From Pseudomonas fluorescens (GTDB taxonomy: Bacteria > Pseudomonadota > Gammaproteobacteria > Pseudomonadales > Pseudomonadaceae), in the NCBI RefSeq assembly GCF_902497745.1, contig NZ_CABVHJ010000020.1, positions 62,001 to 126,000 of the forward strand: a stretch of DNA of 64,000 nt, read 5' to 3'. Below the pieces are notes generated by a model. The model saw nothing but the letters and a program-made list of their open reading frames with translations, searched no databases and was not told the DNA's origin. Below are positions 28,431-36,967 of the stretch, one piece after another. Position numbers and translations under genes: made by a program. Numbering within the stretch: the stretch's first letter is position 1; every line of letters starts with the position of its first letter.

Positions 28431-28533
28431 ACCGACGAGGCTCCCGAGGCTATTAGGCGTGCCCGCCAGATTACCGCTGTTGCGGGATGGGCAATAGTTG
28501 CCTACCCGAAAAACCCGAAATTGGCCCCTAACC

Positions 28534-28627
28534 CCTGTGGGAGCGAGCCTGCTCGCGAATGCGGTGTGTCATTCAAAAATGGGCTGACTGACCTGACGCC
28601 TTCGCGAGCAGGCTCGCTCCCACAGGG
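28534..28627. repeat. REP/REPIN palindrome pair (GCGAGC type)
   Basis: CTGTGGGAGCGAGCCTGCTC and its inverse lie in the 310-bp divergent gap between the MocR gene and the AhpD-like gene. The rest of that gap should hold both promoters; I see no other element. Confidence 0.85.
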
Positions 28628-28740
28628 GATCTGCGCAGGGCAGGATTCAGTGGTGTAGCGGTTTTCCGTGCAATTGGGGCTGTCATGCATGGCTGTCGAC
28701 GTTTACGGTGAACTCATCATTCCGTCCACCGAGAACCGCC

Positions 28741-29181
28741 ATGTCCCCGCGCCTGGATTACTACAACGCTTCGCCCAAGGCGATGAAAGCGATGATTGCC
28801 ATGGAGGCGCTGACCGCCAACCTCAGTATCGAGCAGCCGCTGCTGCAACTGATCAGGATCCGCGCCTCGCAGCTTAATGGCTGCGCATTCTGCACCGACA
28901 TGCATTCGGTGGACGCGCGACGGGCCGGGGAGAGTGATCGGCGTTTGTATGCGATTGCGGTGTGGCGCGACAGCAACTTCTTCAACCCGCGCGAGCGTGC
29001 GGCGCTGGCGTGGGCGGAGGCGGTGACGTTGTTGGCGGACAGCCGCGTGCCTGATGACGTTTATGAGCAGGCGCGCGAGCAATTCAGCGAAGGCGAACTG
29101 GTCGATCTGACCATGGCCGTGACCACCATCAACAGCTGGAATCGCCTCGCCGTCAGCTTCCGCCAAACGCCTAGCGATTGA
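28741..29181 (+). CDS. Carboxymuconolactone decarboxylase / AhpD-like protein
   Basis: 146 residues from the ATG at 28741. The redox motif CAFCTDMH (C48, C51, H55) and the flanking LLQLIRIRASQLNG match the AhpD/CMD-type alkylhydroperoxidase fold. The divergent MocR regulator is its likely controller. Confidence 0.87.
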   Translation: MSPRLDYYNASPKAMKAMIAMEALTANLSIEQPLLQLIRIRASQLNGCAFCTDMHSVDARRAGESDRRLYAIAVWRDSNFFNPRERAALAWAEAVTLLADSRVPDDVYEQAREQFSEGELVDLTMAVTTINSWNRLAVSFRQTPSD

Positions 29182-29182
29182 A

Positions 29183-29270
29183 GATCAAAAGATCGCAGCC
29201 TTCGGCAGCTCCTACAGGGAAACGATCGAAATCCCATGTAGGAGCTGCCGAAGGCTGCGATCTTTTGATT
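29183..29270. repeat. REP palindrome pair (GCAGCCTTCGGC type)
   Basis: Two inverted near-identical REP copies lie between the AhpD-like gene and the convergent small exported protein; they may also terminate transcription. Confidence 0.9.
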
Positions 29271-29281
29271 GTGACGTTGCC

Positions 29282-29596
29282 TTAATTCGCCGGTCGTTGC
29301 GGTTTCACCGAGGTGCCAAAGGTATTGCCCATCCGCGTACTGGTCGCCGCCGGCGTCGCCAGCCCAACCTGATTCGGCGGCCGCTTATTCACCGGCACAT
29401 TCAGCGCCTCCTGATTCTTCTGCGCCGCCGTTGCACCTTCCGGGTTGTTGCCCATCTGCTGGCTCAAACAGTCGTAATTCGGCGCCTTGTAACCGCCGAC
29501 CGTCACCTCGACACAGCCCAACGGTTCCTCGGCATAAGCGCTCGACAGCGCCATCAACAACAGCCCGCCAAGGCTCAATCGCCACAGTGTTTTCAT
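29282..29596 (-). CDS. Small exported hypothetical protein
   Basis: 104 residues. The signal peptide ends around SSAYA. The mature part is short with two Cys (PLGCVEV, NYDCLSQQ) that could form a disulfide, then a Pro/Gly/Thr-rich disordered tail. It is divergent from vreA. Family not recognised. Confidence 0.72.
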   Translation of the reverse strand: MKTLWRLSLGGLLLMALSSAYAEEPLGCVEVTVGGYKAPNYDCLSQQMGNNPEGATAAQKNQEALNVPVNKRPPNQVGLATPAATSTRMGNTFGTSVKPQRPAN

Positions 29597-29719
29597 GCTC
29601 GCCTCCTGGCCGGCCCAAAGGGGCCGCGCTATGGCGTGAGTCTAGTGCAAGCCGTGCGCAATTCCCGTGATGGTTTTTTTGCACCGCCCGTCACACCAGA
29701 TTCATAAACAGCCCTCAGG

Positions 29720-30469
29720 ATGACGATTTCCAAGGATTCGTCAGCCGTGCAGCGAGGCAATTCCACGGACGGTTTTCAGCGTTCAACGAGGCTTGTGCGC
29801 CGGATGTGTCTGGGGTGGCTGCTTGGCTGTGCGGCGGGCCACGCCATGGCCGACGCGGTGCCGGCGGACTTGCGCATGACGCTGCACATTCCGGCACAGG
29901 ATCTGGCACACGCGCTGGATCAGTACAGCCACGCCACCGGCGTTGCGGTGCTGGTCGACAGTCAGTTGAGTCGCGGTCGACGTTCGTTGGCGGTGGACGG
30001 TGAATACACCGCCGCCGATGCCTTGCGTCGATTGCTCGGCGGCAGTGGTTTGATGGCGCGTTATGCCCGCGACGATGCGTTTACCTTGCAAGTGGCGCAG
30101 GTCGAAGACGTGCCGGCGCCGCCGCAAAAACAGACGCCGGAAAGCGTCGCGGTCAACCGCAGTTACGCCACGGCGGTGCAAGCAGCGATCGAGCGCAACC
30201 TGTGCCGCTCGCCGCTGACCCGGCCAGGCAGTTATCGCGCGGTGTTGCAGGTCTGGGTCGGCCGCGACGGCTTGGTGCAGCACAACCGGTTGGTCACTTC
30301 GACCGGTGATGTACGGCGCGACAACGCGTTGGTGGAAAGTTTTCGCAACCTCAAAATCGACCGGCCGACGCCCAGCGCCTTGCGTCAGCCGGTCACGTTG
30401 CTGTTGTTACCGGAGTCGTCAGGGAAACGCATGGAATGCACCAAATGGGAAGGAGTTTCCGGGGGATGA
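29720..30469 (+). CDS. vreA: VreA-like signalling protein (STN domain + TonB-C-like domain)
   Basis: 249 residues. A signal/anchor segment (MCLGWLLGCAAGHAMA) is followed by an STN domain (LRMTLHIPAQDLAHALDQYS, GVAVLVDSQLS, ALRRLLGGSGL; about 55-125) and by a C-terminal TonB-like alpha/beta domain (YATAVQAAIERNL, YRAVLQVWVGRDG; about 150-235). This is not a TonB receptor: no beta-barrel is present. The architecture and the neighbours match VreA of the P. aeruginosa PUMA3 cell-surface-signalling system, which controls hxc and pdtA. The stop overlaps vreI by 4 bp. Confidence 0.85.
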   Translation: MTISKDSSAVQRGNSTDGFQRSTRLVRRMCLGWLLGCAAGHAMADAVPADLRMTLHIPAQDLAHALDQYSHATGVAVLVDSQLSRGRRSLAVDGEYTAADALRRLLGGSGLMARYARDDAFTLQVAQVEDVPAPPQKQTPESVAVNRSYATAVQAAIERNLCRSPLTRPGSYRAVLQVWVGRDGLVQHNRLVTSTGDVRRDNALVESFRNLKIDRPTPSALRQPVTLLLLPESSGKRMECTKWEGVSGG

Positions 30470-31017
30470 AAGACACCGGACAAGGTTCGATGGTCCAACT
30501 GTTCCTGACGTCCTACGAGGACTTTCGGGTGCGCCTGCGCAGGCGTCTCGGTTCGGAAGATCTGGCCAACGACGTGCTGCACGAAACCTACCTGCGGGTC
30601 GACCGCATGGAGACGCCGCCGAACGTCCTGCGGCCCAATGCCTACCTCTATCGCATGGCCCTGAACATCGCCGCCGACCGCCGCCAGGCCGATGCGCGCC
30701 TGCTCACTGGCGAGGAAGTCGAAGAGCTGCTGCAAATCGGTGACGAAGCCCTCGACCCGGCGCGGGTAGTGGGCGGGCAAAAGGAAATCCAGTCGCTGCT
30801 CAGTGCGTTGTACGAGCTGCCGGCACGGCGCCGGAAGATCTTCATCGCGGCGCGTCTGGAAGAGGCACCGCACCTGGAGATTTCTCAGCGCTTCGGCATT
30901 TCCACGCGCATGGTCGAGAAGGAAATCAAAGCCGCGTTGGGCTTCTGCGCCGCGAAACTGGAAAGAAAAGTGTTTCAGCGGTTCGGTCGCGGGGCCGGAA
31001 AACCGTCTTCTGAATAG
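30466..31017 (+). CDS. vreI: ECF sigma factor (VreI-like)
   Basis: 183 residues from the ATG at 30466, which overlaps the vreA stop as ATGA and has AAGGAG upstream; the longer frame from 30436 is less likely. Sigma region 2 is visible in GSEDLANDVLHETYLRVDRM and NAYLYRMALNIAADRRQ, region 4 in ARRRKIFIAARLEE and ISTRMVEKEI. It belongs to the FecI-like iron-starvation group. Position between vreA and the FecR-like gene supports VreI. Confidence 0.92.
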   Translation: MKDTGQGSMVQLFLTSYEDFRVRLRRRLGSEDLANDVLHETYLRVDRMETPPNVLRPNAYLYRMALNIAADRRQADARLLTGEEVEELLQIGDEALDPARVVGGQKEIQSLLSALYELPARRRKIFIAARLEEAPHLEISQRFGISTRMVEKEIKAALGFCAAKLERKVFQRFGRGAGKPSSE

Positions 31018-31048
31018 TGCCCGATCAATTCGTTGAGAATCTGCGCGT

Positions 31049-31987
31049 TTGAACATCTTTCGACTGACACCTGCCGAGCCATCGGCGGCCGACCATCTGC
31101 ACAGCGAAGCCCGCGACTGGCTGGTCCTGCTGACCTCCGGCCGCGCCACCGTGGCCGATGCCCGCGCCTTGCGCGAATGGTGCGCGCAGAGCGCCGAGCA
31201 TGCCCGCGCGTTCGAAGAGGCCAAGCGGTTGTGGCAGCAACTGCAACCGGCCGTGGAGCAAATGCAGGCACCGCGCGGGTTTGGTCGACGTGCTTTTCTC
31301 GGCGGGGCGATTGCTGCGTCGGCGGCGTTTTTGCTGGTGCGCGGGGCGATTCCTGGTGGCTTCGAAGGATTGGGTGCCGACTACATCACTGAAGTCGGCC
31401 AGCAGCGTCGTTTTGAACCGGCGCAGGGTGTGAGCCTGGAGCTGAATACTCAGACTCGGATCAATCAGCGTGCGGTGTCTGAGGGCGTGCAGGGTTTTGA
31501 GCTGGTCAGTGGTGAAGTTGAGGTGCAGACGGCGCGGTTGCCGCTGGCGGTGCAGGCTGGGGGAGGGTGGTTGCGTGCTAGTCAGGGGCGTTTCAACCTG
31601 CGTAATACTGATCAGCAAGTCTGTGTGACTTGCCTTGATGGCGCGGTTGAAGTGGATGTTGAAGGTCGTAGTCTGCGGCTTGAACCGGGGCAGCAGGTGA
31701 CTTACGACGCGCGGCAGGTTGGCAGTGTGCAGAGTGTCGACACGGCGGCAGTGATGAATTGGCGTCAGCAAGTGTTGGTGTTTAACGGCGCGACGTTGAG
31801 CCAGATGATTGATGAGATCAATCGGTATCGGCCGGGGATGTTGTTGCTGCTTAATCGTGAGCTTGGGCAGCGGCGGGTGCAGGCGCGCTTTAGCCTTGAT
31901 CAACTTGCTGGTGTTGCATTGCTGATTCGGGATGCTTATGGCGTTAAATGCACTGAGCTGCCGGGTGGCGTCGTTGTTTTGAGTTAG
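31049..31987 (+). CDS. vreR: FecR-like anti-sigma factor (VreR-like)
   Basis: 312 residues from a TTG start at 31049; no in-frame ATG lies nearby, so the start is uncertain. The N-terminal cytoplasmic DUF4880-type segment (ARDWLVLLTSGRATVADARA) binds the sigma factor; a membrane helix follows (FLGGAIAASAAFLLVRG, about 91-107), then a periplasmic FecR domain and a C-terminal STN-like part (SQMIDEINRYRPGMLLLLN). It should hold VreI at the membrane until VreA signals. It is 31 bp after vreI, so the three genes form one operon. Confidence 0.9.
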   Translation: MNIFRLTPAEPSAADHLHSEARDWLVLLTSGRATVADARALREWCAQSAEHARAFEEAKRLWQQLQPAVEQMQAPRGFGRRAFLGGAIAASAAFLLVRGAIPGGFEGLGADYITEVGQQRRFEPAQGVSLELNTQTRINQRAVSEGVQGFELVSGEVEVQTARLPLAVQAGGGWLRASQGRFNLRNTDQQVCVTCLDGAVEVDVEGRSLRLEPGQQVTYDARQVGSVQSVDTAAVMNWRQQVLVFNGATLSQMIDEINRYRPGMLLLLNRELGQRRVQARFSLDQLAGVALLIRDAYGVKCTELPGGVVVLS

Positions 31988-32366
31988 TGGGTTTGATTGG
32001 GTACATATCCGTTGCTGCGGTAACGGCTGCTTAGGGTTCCGCCCTTACGGCGGGTCACTTTTTCCAGACGCCGAAAAAGTAACCAAAAAGGCTTGCTCCT
32101 GCGTGCGGCCCGCTCGCTAAAGCTCGGGGTTCCTTCGCTCCGGGATCCATCCGGGCGCATCGCCTACGGTTTGCTTCGCTGCACTTCCTCTCGATGCATT
32201 TGGCTGCGCCAAACGGTCGCTGCGCTCCCACCCCCGGATGAATCCCTCCACTCAGCCTTCCGACGTCGCCCGTGGATCAAGATCAAGATCAAAAGCAGCA
32301 GCCGAGCTAACGCTCATCCTGTTGAGTGGGGCGGCTTTGCCGCTTGGGTTGTACGCACATTAAAAC
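31988..32366. repeat. Intergenic Pseudomonas-type repeat region between vreR and hxcW
   Basis: No gene supported. From about 32029 it holds a GC-rich sequence around GGGTCACTTTTTCCAGACGC and CGAAAAAGTAACCAAAAAGG, whose halves are partly complementary (ACTTTTT..CGAAAAAGT) and which I recall as a dispersed intergenic repeat of pseudomonads. The remainder shows nothing specific. Confidence 0.5.
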
Positions 32367-32390
32367 GGTGGGAGCGAGCCTGCTCGCGAA
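32367..32390. repeat. Single REP arm (GCGAGC type)
   Basis: GGTGGGAGCGAGCCTGCTCG followed by CGAA without an inverted partner nearby; a solitary or decayed REP copy. Confidence 0.7.
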
Positions 32391-32444
32391 GACGGCCTAA
32401 CAGCCAACCAATCCCCAACTGCCCACCCCCAATCCCAATCCCAA

Positions 32445-32526
32445 TGTAGGAGCTGCCGAAGGCTGCGATCTTTTGATCTGCAAAATCAAAGTCAAAAGAT
32501 CGCAGCCTTCGGCAGCTCCTACAGGG
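32445..32526. repeat. REP palindrome pair (GCAGCCTTCGGC type)
   Basis: Inverted REP copies lie directly beyond the hxcW 3' end and could end transcription from either side of the convergent vreR / hxcW pair. Confidence 0.9.
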
Positions 32527-32550
32527 ATATCCGATATTCAGGGATCGGCT

Positions 32551-33159
32551 TCACTCCAACGGCCCAATCACCTGCCGATACTTCTCCACCCCCTGCGCCG
32601 TCCCCCGACTCAACCGAATCTCCAACCCCAACGGATCCTCCCGCCGATTCCCGCTCAACTGCCGCCACCCCTTATCCACCTCCCAAACCCGCACCTGCAC
32701 ATCACTGACCTCACTCAAAACAGCGACCCCATTCCCAGGCGCCGGCAACGGATACCGACTCCGCGCCTCAGCCACCGCCCGATACAAAGTGTCGCCCTTG
32801 ACCCACCACCGCACCCGCTGCAACGCCCCCGGCTGATCCGCCGCCGTGCGAATAATGTCCAGCCGAAACCCCTTACTGTCGCTACTGCGCACAGTCAAAG
32901 CGGGCGGGGCGGTCGGCGGCTCATCATCCACCCCAACCTTCTTCGGCTCGGTCAACTCAATCCCCGCCCGCATCTCCACATCCCGCTGCAACTGATTCAG
33001 CGCTCGCAATAAACCGTCACTCTGCTCACTGCTCGCCTGCAAATGACTGTCCGCCCGCGTCACACTGTCCAGCCCCCGCCAGGCAATCAAACTCACCACC
33101 GCCATCAGCAAAATCGCGACCATCACCTCAATCAACGTAAATCCTTGCTGGCGCTTCAT
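32551..33159 (-). CDS. hxcW: Type II secretion minor pseudopilin GspJ-like (HxcW)
   Basis: 202 residues. The prepilin leader MKRQQG|FTLIEVMVAILLM has the conserved cleavage site and Glu5, and the helix runs on to WRGLDSVTRADSHLQ as in GspJ. It overlaps the upstream hxcU by 3-4 bp (ATGA). The assignment to hxcW rests on family and on the gene order after vreR, which equals that of the P. aeruginosa Hxc cluster. Its job is in the tip complex of the pseudopilus. Confidence 0.88.
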   Translation of the reverse strand: MKRQQGFTLIEVMVAILLMAVVSLIAWRGLDSVTRADSHLQASSEQSDGLLRALNQLQRDVEMRAGIELTEPKKVGVDDEPPTAPPALTVRSSDSKGFRLDIIRTAADQPGALQRVRWWVKGDTLYRAVAEARSRYPLPAPGNGVAVLSEVSDVQVRVWEVDKGWRQLSGNRREDPLGLEIRLSRGTAQGVEKYRQVIGPLE

Positions 33160-33602
33160 TGCAGGCTGATCCTTCCGCTGCCATCACGCAGCACACTCAA
33201 GCGATTCAACCCATCCGACAACGTCAACTGCAGCGGCGGATTGATCCACTCAGCGTTCAGCACGACCCTCTGTTTCGGCTCCACCCGCACCTCCATCTTC
33301 GGACTCTGCCAGGCACGCGGCCGCAACTGCGGATCCTGCGCGAAATGATCAAACCCCTTGCCACTGTCACTGCGCCGACTAAACCGAAACCCCTTGGCAT
33401 CACTCACCCACACAATCGGCCGCCCATCCGCGCGCGCCTCCGCCTGCGCCACCTGCAGCAACTGCGCCACACGCTCGGCATCCTTGCGCAGCAACTGCAA
33501 CGGATCGGGCTTGATACTCAAGCTGATCGCCGCACTGGCGATGCCGATGATCACCAGCACCACCATCAACTCGATCAGCGTAAAACCCTCTTGCCTGTTC
33601 AT
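33156..33602 (-). CDS. hxcU: Type II secretion minor pseudopilin GspH-like (HxcU)
   Basis: 148 residues from the ATG at 33602 (MNRQEG|FTLIELMVVLVII); the longer open frame upstream runs into the divergent promoter region and is rejected. A pseudopilin helix is followed by a GspH-type beta domain (ADGRPIVWVSDAKGFRFS). It is the first gene of a two-gene minus-strand operon with hxcW and diverges from hxcP. Confidence 0.88.
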   Translation of the reverse strand: MNRQEGFTLIELMVVLVIIGIASAAISLSIKPDPLQLLRKDAERVAQLLQVAQAEARADGRPIVWVSDAKGFRFSRRSDSGKGFDHFAQDPQLRPRAWQSPKMEVRVEPKQRVVLNAEWINPPLQLTLSDGLNRLSVLRDGSGRISLQ

Positions 33603-33722
33603 CGCGCGCGCGCTCCTTTGCGTCCTGCGCCATCGTGCACGGCCAACATGTAAGGCGTGTGAAATAAAACGGAGAGAATTGCCGCGTAGGCTGGCAGCAG
33701 GGATAAAAAGGAGATTCAACCC

Positions 33723-34160
33723 ATGACCTTCACCGCACGCTTTACCCCACCCCAAATGGTCCAGGCCCTCGCACTGCTCGCGGCGCTGGTCGGCGTGGCG
33801 ACGTGGTCGTCGCTGCTGCTGACCTCCGCCGAATCACACACCCCGGCAGCGGCCCCGCAGTTGCTGGCGGCGCGCAGTGATAGCCCGGCGTTGCAGTGGT
33901 TTTCCAATCAAACGGCGCCGATGGATATCAAGGTGAGCGGGGTGATGGCGGGGAGTCGGGGGGCGGTGGCGATACTCAGCCTGAACGATGGGCCGCCGAG
34001 GAGTTTTTTGCAGGGGGAGAGGGTTGGGCCTGGGGTGAGGTTGGTGGCGGTGGAGGGGGATGGGGTGGTGATTGAGCAGGGTGGGGAGACGGTGCGGTTA
34101 GGGGTGGAGAGGTTGGGGGAGGGGGGTGGTGTTGCCGAGGTTGGTGAGGCCCTGAATTGA
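33723..34160 (+). CDS. hxcP: GspC-like inner-membrane platform/clamp protein (HxcP)
   Basis: 145 residues with AAAAAGGAG ahead of the ATG. One N-terminal membrane helix (ALALLAALVGVATWSSLLL, about 13-31) precedes an HR-type domain (IKVSGVMAGSRGAVAILSLN, GERVGPGVRLVAVEGDGVVI). GspC proteins connect the inner platform with the secretin. No PDZ domain follows, so it is short. It is the last hxc gene before the island; in P. aeruginosa hxcV would come next. Confidence 0.85.
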   Translation: MTFTARFTPPQMVQALALLAALVGVATWSSLLLTSAESHTPAAAPQLLAARSDSPALQWFSNQTAPMDIKVSGVMAGSRGAVAILSLNDGPPRSFLQGERVGPGVRLVAVEGDGVVIEQGGETVRLGVERLGEGGGVAEVGEALN

Positions 34161-34505
34161 AAGATCGAATCAGCCATTTTGTAGTTGCCCCTTCTGGCCT
34201 GCCGGTTCAAGCGGCTCGGCGAGAGAGTAAGGTGAACAAGCAAAGCATTTGATTGCTTTCGGCAAAGAGCAATCATGTCACGACATACCGCTATCGCACA
34301 GAAAAGCAATCTACTCATTGAGGGGACCTTGAAGGCAGTCCTACATACGTTTTAGCAGCCATTTTCTTAGTAGAACATCCTTGAAGGTTTGGAGGAGCCC
34401 GTAGTGCAAAACTTTAATGTGCGCCAAAAAGCAGACTACATTTGTAATGGGATAGACGTATTTTCATTTTTCCGTTCGTAGATTACAGGGCTAAGGGGAG
34501 AGGGA
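34161..34505 (+). other. AT-rich leader region upstream of the dCTP deaminase, possible AvcI-like RNA
   Basis: 345 bp without a supported ORF. The composition drops sharply from the GC-rich hxcP. TGATTGCT (34250-34257) and AGCAATCA (34268-34275) form an 8-bp hairpin. In Vibrio and E. coli, AvcD deaminases are held inactive by the AvcI RNA encoded directly upstream; this gap is in the right place and of sufficient length. A homologous RNA here is inference only. AAGGGGAGAGGG before the ATG is the ribosome-binding site. Confidence 0.35.
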
Positions 34506-36305
34506 ATGTCCATAAAGACTGGTGAAGCAATAAGTGGGGTTTACAGTGAGGCAAATAACTTTCTGATAATTGGCCTGACAGGGCGTACTGGTTCAGGATG
34601 CTCTACCGCCGCTAGCAAGTTGGGCGGCACAAGTTTCGAATTTCCTGCGGACGGCTATGAGGGGCTCACGGAGAATGAGTTAAAAAAACATAAAATAATT
34701 CATAAGTACTTAAAGGGCAATGAATGGACTTCTTTTTATAAGATTGAGGTGCGATCATTAATTACATATCACCTATTGCTTCTAGAAAGAGAGCCGTTTG
34801 TATCGTATTTAGTAGGGATCTCGGGTGCAGGCATTAGGCAAGAGTCCGCAGCAGCGATTTATGATGACTCGAATAAGGTGCGAGAGGAAATTCTCCGGCT
34901 TCATTCGTTTAATGGGAAGGTTGATCCTAGCGAGTTAGAGTCATGGATAGAGCTTTATTTTTCAACCTTGCCGCGTGTTGCTGAGAGTTTGAGGGAAAGC
35001 TTAGGTGGGGCTGGTTTTACCAAGCTTTACCAAAACTCTGGTGACAATATTAGATCCTCAGGCCTTGCAAATAGTAATATCTTTGACGCCGGCAAGATAT
35101 TTAATTTTCCGAAGCATTTAAATTTTCTAATTAAGCTTGTTCGAAAATCTACAATAGCAAAAGGAATTCCGTGCAGGGTTGTTATAGATGCGATTAGAAA
35201 TCCGTATGAGGCATTCTTTTTAAAGCGGAGATATGCAAACTTCTACCTGATATCCGTAAATACGCCTAATTCAAAAAGATTGAGTAGTTTGCATGAATAT
35301 AGAAAGCTTTCAATGAAAGAGATTTCGGATCTCGATAATAAGGAGTATCCTGGAAAAGTTTCCGGGGCCAATAAATTTATCGCGCAAAATATTCAGGCTT
35401 GTATCGAGATTGCTGATATTCATATTCACAACTCCAAAGCTAGCGAGTTCAATCAAAATGACTTGGTGAGTCAGCTAGCATGGTACCTAGCGCTTATGAT
35501 GCATCCTGGGTTAGTGATGCCGACGTCAGTTGAAAACTGTATGCAAATAGCTTATACGGTCAAGCAAAGCTCCGGCTGTATTTCGCGACAGGTTGGGGCT
35601 GTAGTAACAGATACTGGTTACAGTGTAAAAAGTGTCGGCTGGAACAGTACTCCCCAAGGACAAACTCCATGCTTGTTAAGAAGTGCTGAGGACTTATTGA
35701 GCGGAATTAATGGTGCCGATTATAGTGAGTATGAAAAAAACGATAATGTGTTCCGCAAGGCTTTAAGTGATAAATATTTTAATTTGATAAAAACTGGCGC
35801 CACTCAAAAACGGAATATCCCGTTTTGCTTCAAAGCGCTACAAAATGAAATTGAGGGTGAAAAGAACCAAGTTCACACGAGATCACTTCATGCAGAAGAA
35901 AATGCTTTTTTGCAAATTGCAAAATTTGGTGGGCAAAAACTTATTGGGGGTGTTTTGTTTACTACCGCTAGCCCCTGTGAACTTTGTGCAAAAAAAGCAT
36001 ATCAACTGGGTGTCACTAAAATAATATACATCGATCCCTATCCAGGTATTGCTACTGATCATATTCTTTCTGTTGGTGCAAAAAAGCCAATACTTGAACT
36101 GTTTCGAGGGGCAGTAGGACGTGCTTTTTATCAACTTTATCAGCCTTTGATGCCTTATAAGGATGAGTTGGAACTGTTGTATGATATTCCTTCTTATCAT
36201 AACCCTGAGAGTCCGTCGAAAAGCTTCCTAATGAAAGAGAATGAAAAGTTGCACGCTCAAATCGATGCTTTAGAAAATGAATTACGCAAATTAAAAGAAA
36301 ATTAG
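34506..36305 (+). CDS. Anti-phage dCTP/dCMP deaminase with P-loop domain (AvcD-type)
   Basis: 599 residues. An N-terminal P-loop kinase-like domain has Walker A GLTGRTGSGCSTAA (about 23-36). The C-terminal cytidine-deaminase domain carries the zinc site HAEEN and SPCELCAKKA (about 460-500), and the protein ends in a coiled-coil tail (NEKLHAQIDALENELRKL). This two-domain order is that of AvcD/anti-phage dCTP deaminases, which deplete dCTP during phage infection. The gene is much AT-richer than its surroundings and sits at the left end of the island in hxc, which points to horizontal transfer. Confidence 0.87.
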   Translation: MSIKTGEAISGVYSEANNFLIIGLTGRTGSGCSTAASKLGGTSFEFPADGYEGLTENELKKHKIIHKYLKGNEWTSFYKIEVRSLITYHLLLLEREPFVSYLVGISGAGIRQESAAAIYDDSNKVREEILRLHSFNGKVDPSELESWIELYFSTLPRVAESLRESLGGAGFTKLYQNSGDNIRSSGLANSNIFDAGKIFNFPKHLNFLIKLVRKSTIAKGIPCRVVIDAIRNPYEAFFLKRRYANFYLISVNTPNSKRLSSLHEYRKLSMKEISDLDNKEYPGKVSGANKFIAQNIQACIEIADIHIHNSKASEFNQNDLVSQLAWYLALMMHPGLVMPTSVENCMQIAYTVKQSSGCISRQVGAVVTDTGYSVKSVGWNSTPQGQTPCLLRSAEDLLSGINGADYSEYEKNDNVFRKALSDKYFNLIKTGATQKRNIPFCFKALQNEIEGEKNQVHTRSLHAEENAFLQIAKFGGQKLIGGVLFTTASPCELCAKKAYQLGVTKIIYIDPYPGIATDHILSVGAKKPILELFRGAVGRAFYQLYQPLMPYKDELELLYDIPSYHNPESPSKSFLMKENEKLHAQIDALENELRKLKEN

Positions 36306-36427
36306 AAGGTTGGAGCGGATTTGCTCTCTGGAAGCAAATCCATCCCTTTTTGCGTTGGAGTCAATTTATTCGCCGAGAAGTGAACGGCTGTAAATTAATT
36401 CGCACATTTTTTAATTTGTTGTCCTTT

Positions 36428-36841
36428 TTAGAGGCAGAATATTTTTTGAATCCATTCTTCATCCTTTCCAGATTTTGAGAAAGGGCCATGAATTGAGGCC
36501 GCACAACCTCTTAGCGGAACGTTGCGATCTTTAATGTCTGAAATAATCCAGTCAACATAGATTCTCCATTCGGAAATATCTACGTCTTTAACTTTTCCTA
36601 TTGCAAGGATTGCCATTTCTGATGATCCTTTCCCTAGTAAGCGTTTGACTGCAATACGATCACCTGTCTTTACCTGCGTAAATCGTTCTTGTTGATTTTT
36701 TATGGAGTTTCCTACTCCGGTTTCCTCATTCTCGAATTTATTTGCATCCCAGCAATACCAGTATCCCCGTTGTAAAAATTTAGGTAGGACGTCTTTTGAT
36801 CCTCCCCATGTAGCACCTACAAGCCAGTAATTTGTCGTCAT
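36428..36841 (-). CDS. EVE/PUA-like-domain hypothetical protein
   Basis: 137 residues. The N-terminus NYWLVGATWGGSKDVLPKFL and the later GDRIAVKRL, MAILAIGKVKDV suggest the EVE/PUA-like fold seen in proteins that bind modified bases and often fused to McrB- or HNH-type defence proteins. No other domain is present. AT-rich, as in the deaminase gene. It is convergent with the deaminase gene. Assignment is by pattern only. Confidence 0.55.
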   Translation of the reverse strand: MTTNYWLVGATWGGSKDVLPKFLQRGYWYCWDANKFENEETGVGNSIKNQQERFTQVKTGDRIAVKRLLGKGSSEMAILAIGKVKDVDISEWRIYVDWIISDIKDRNVPLRGCAASIHGPFSKSGKDEEWIQKIFCL

Positions 36842-36967
36842 TTTTTTACTCGGATCTTAAGTTTGGGGAGGTGATGTGACGTGTTTGGAGATTTTTATAC
36901 CGAGACTTTTCTATCGGATAATGGAGGCTGAGTTGTTTTCTGGGAATATATAAGTCCCCTTGGAATG

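Noticed and set aside
33603-33755. Longer N-terminus for hxcU
   Set aside because: It would add 51 residues before the prepilin leader and cover the hxcP promoter and start; the ATG at 33602 gives the normal leader.
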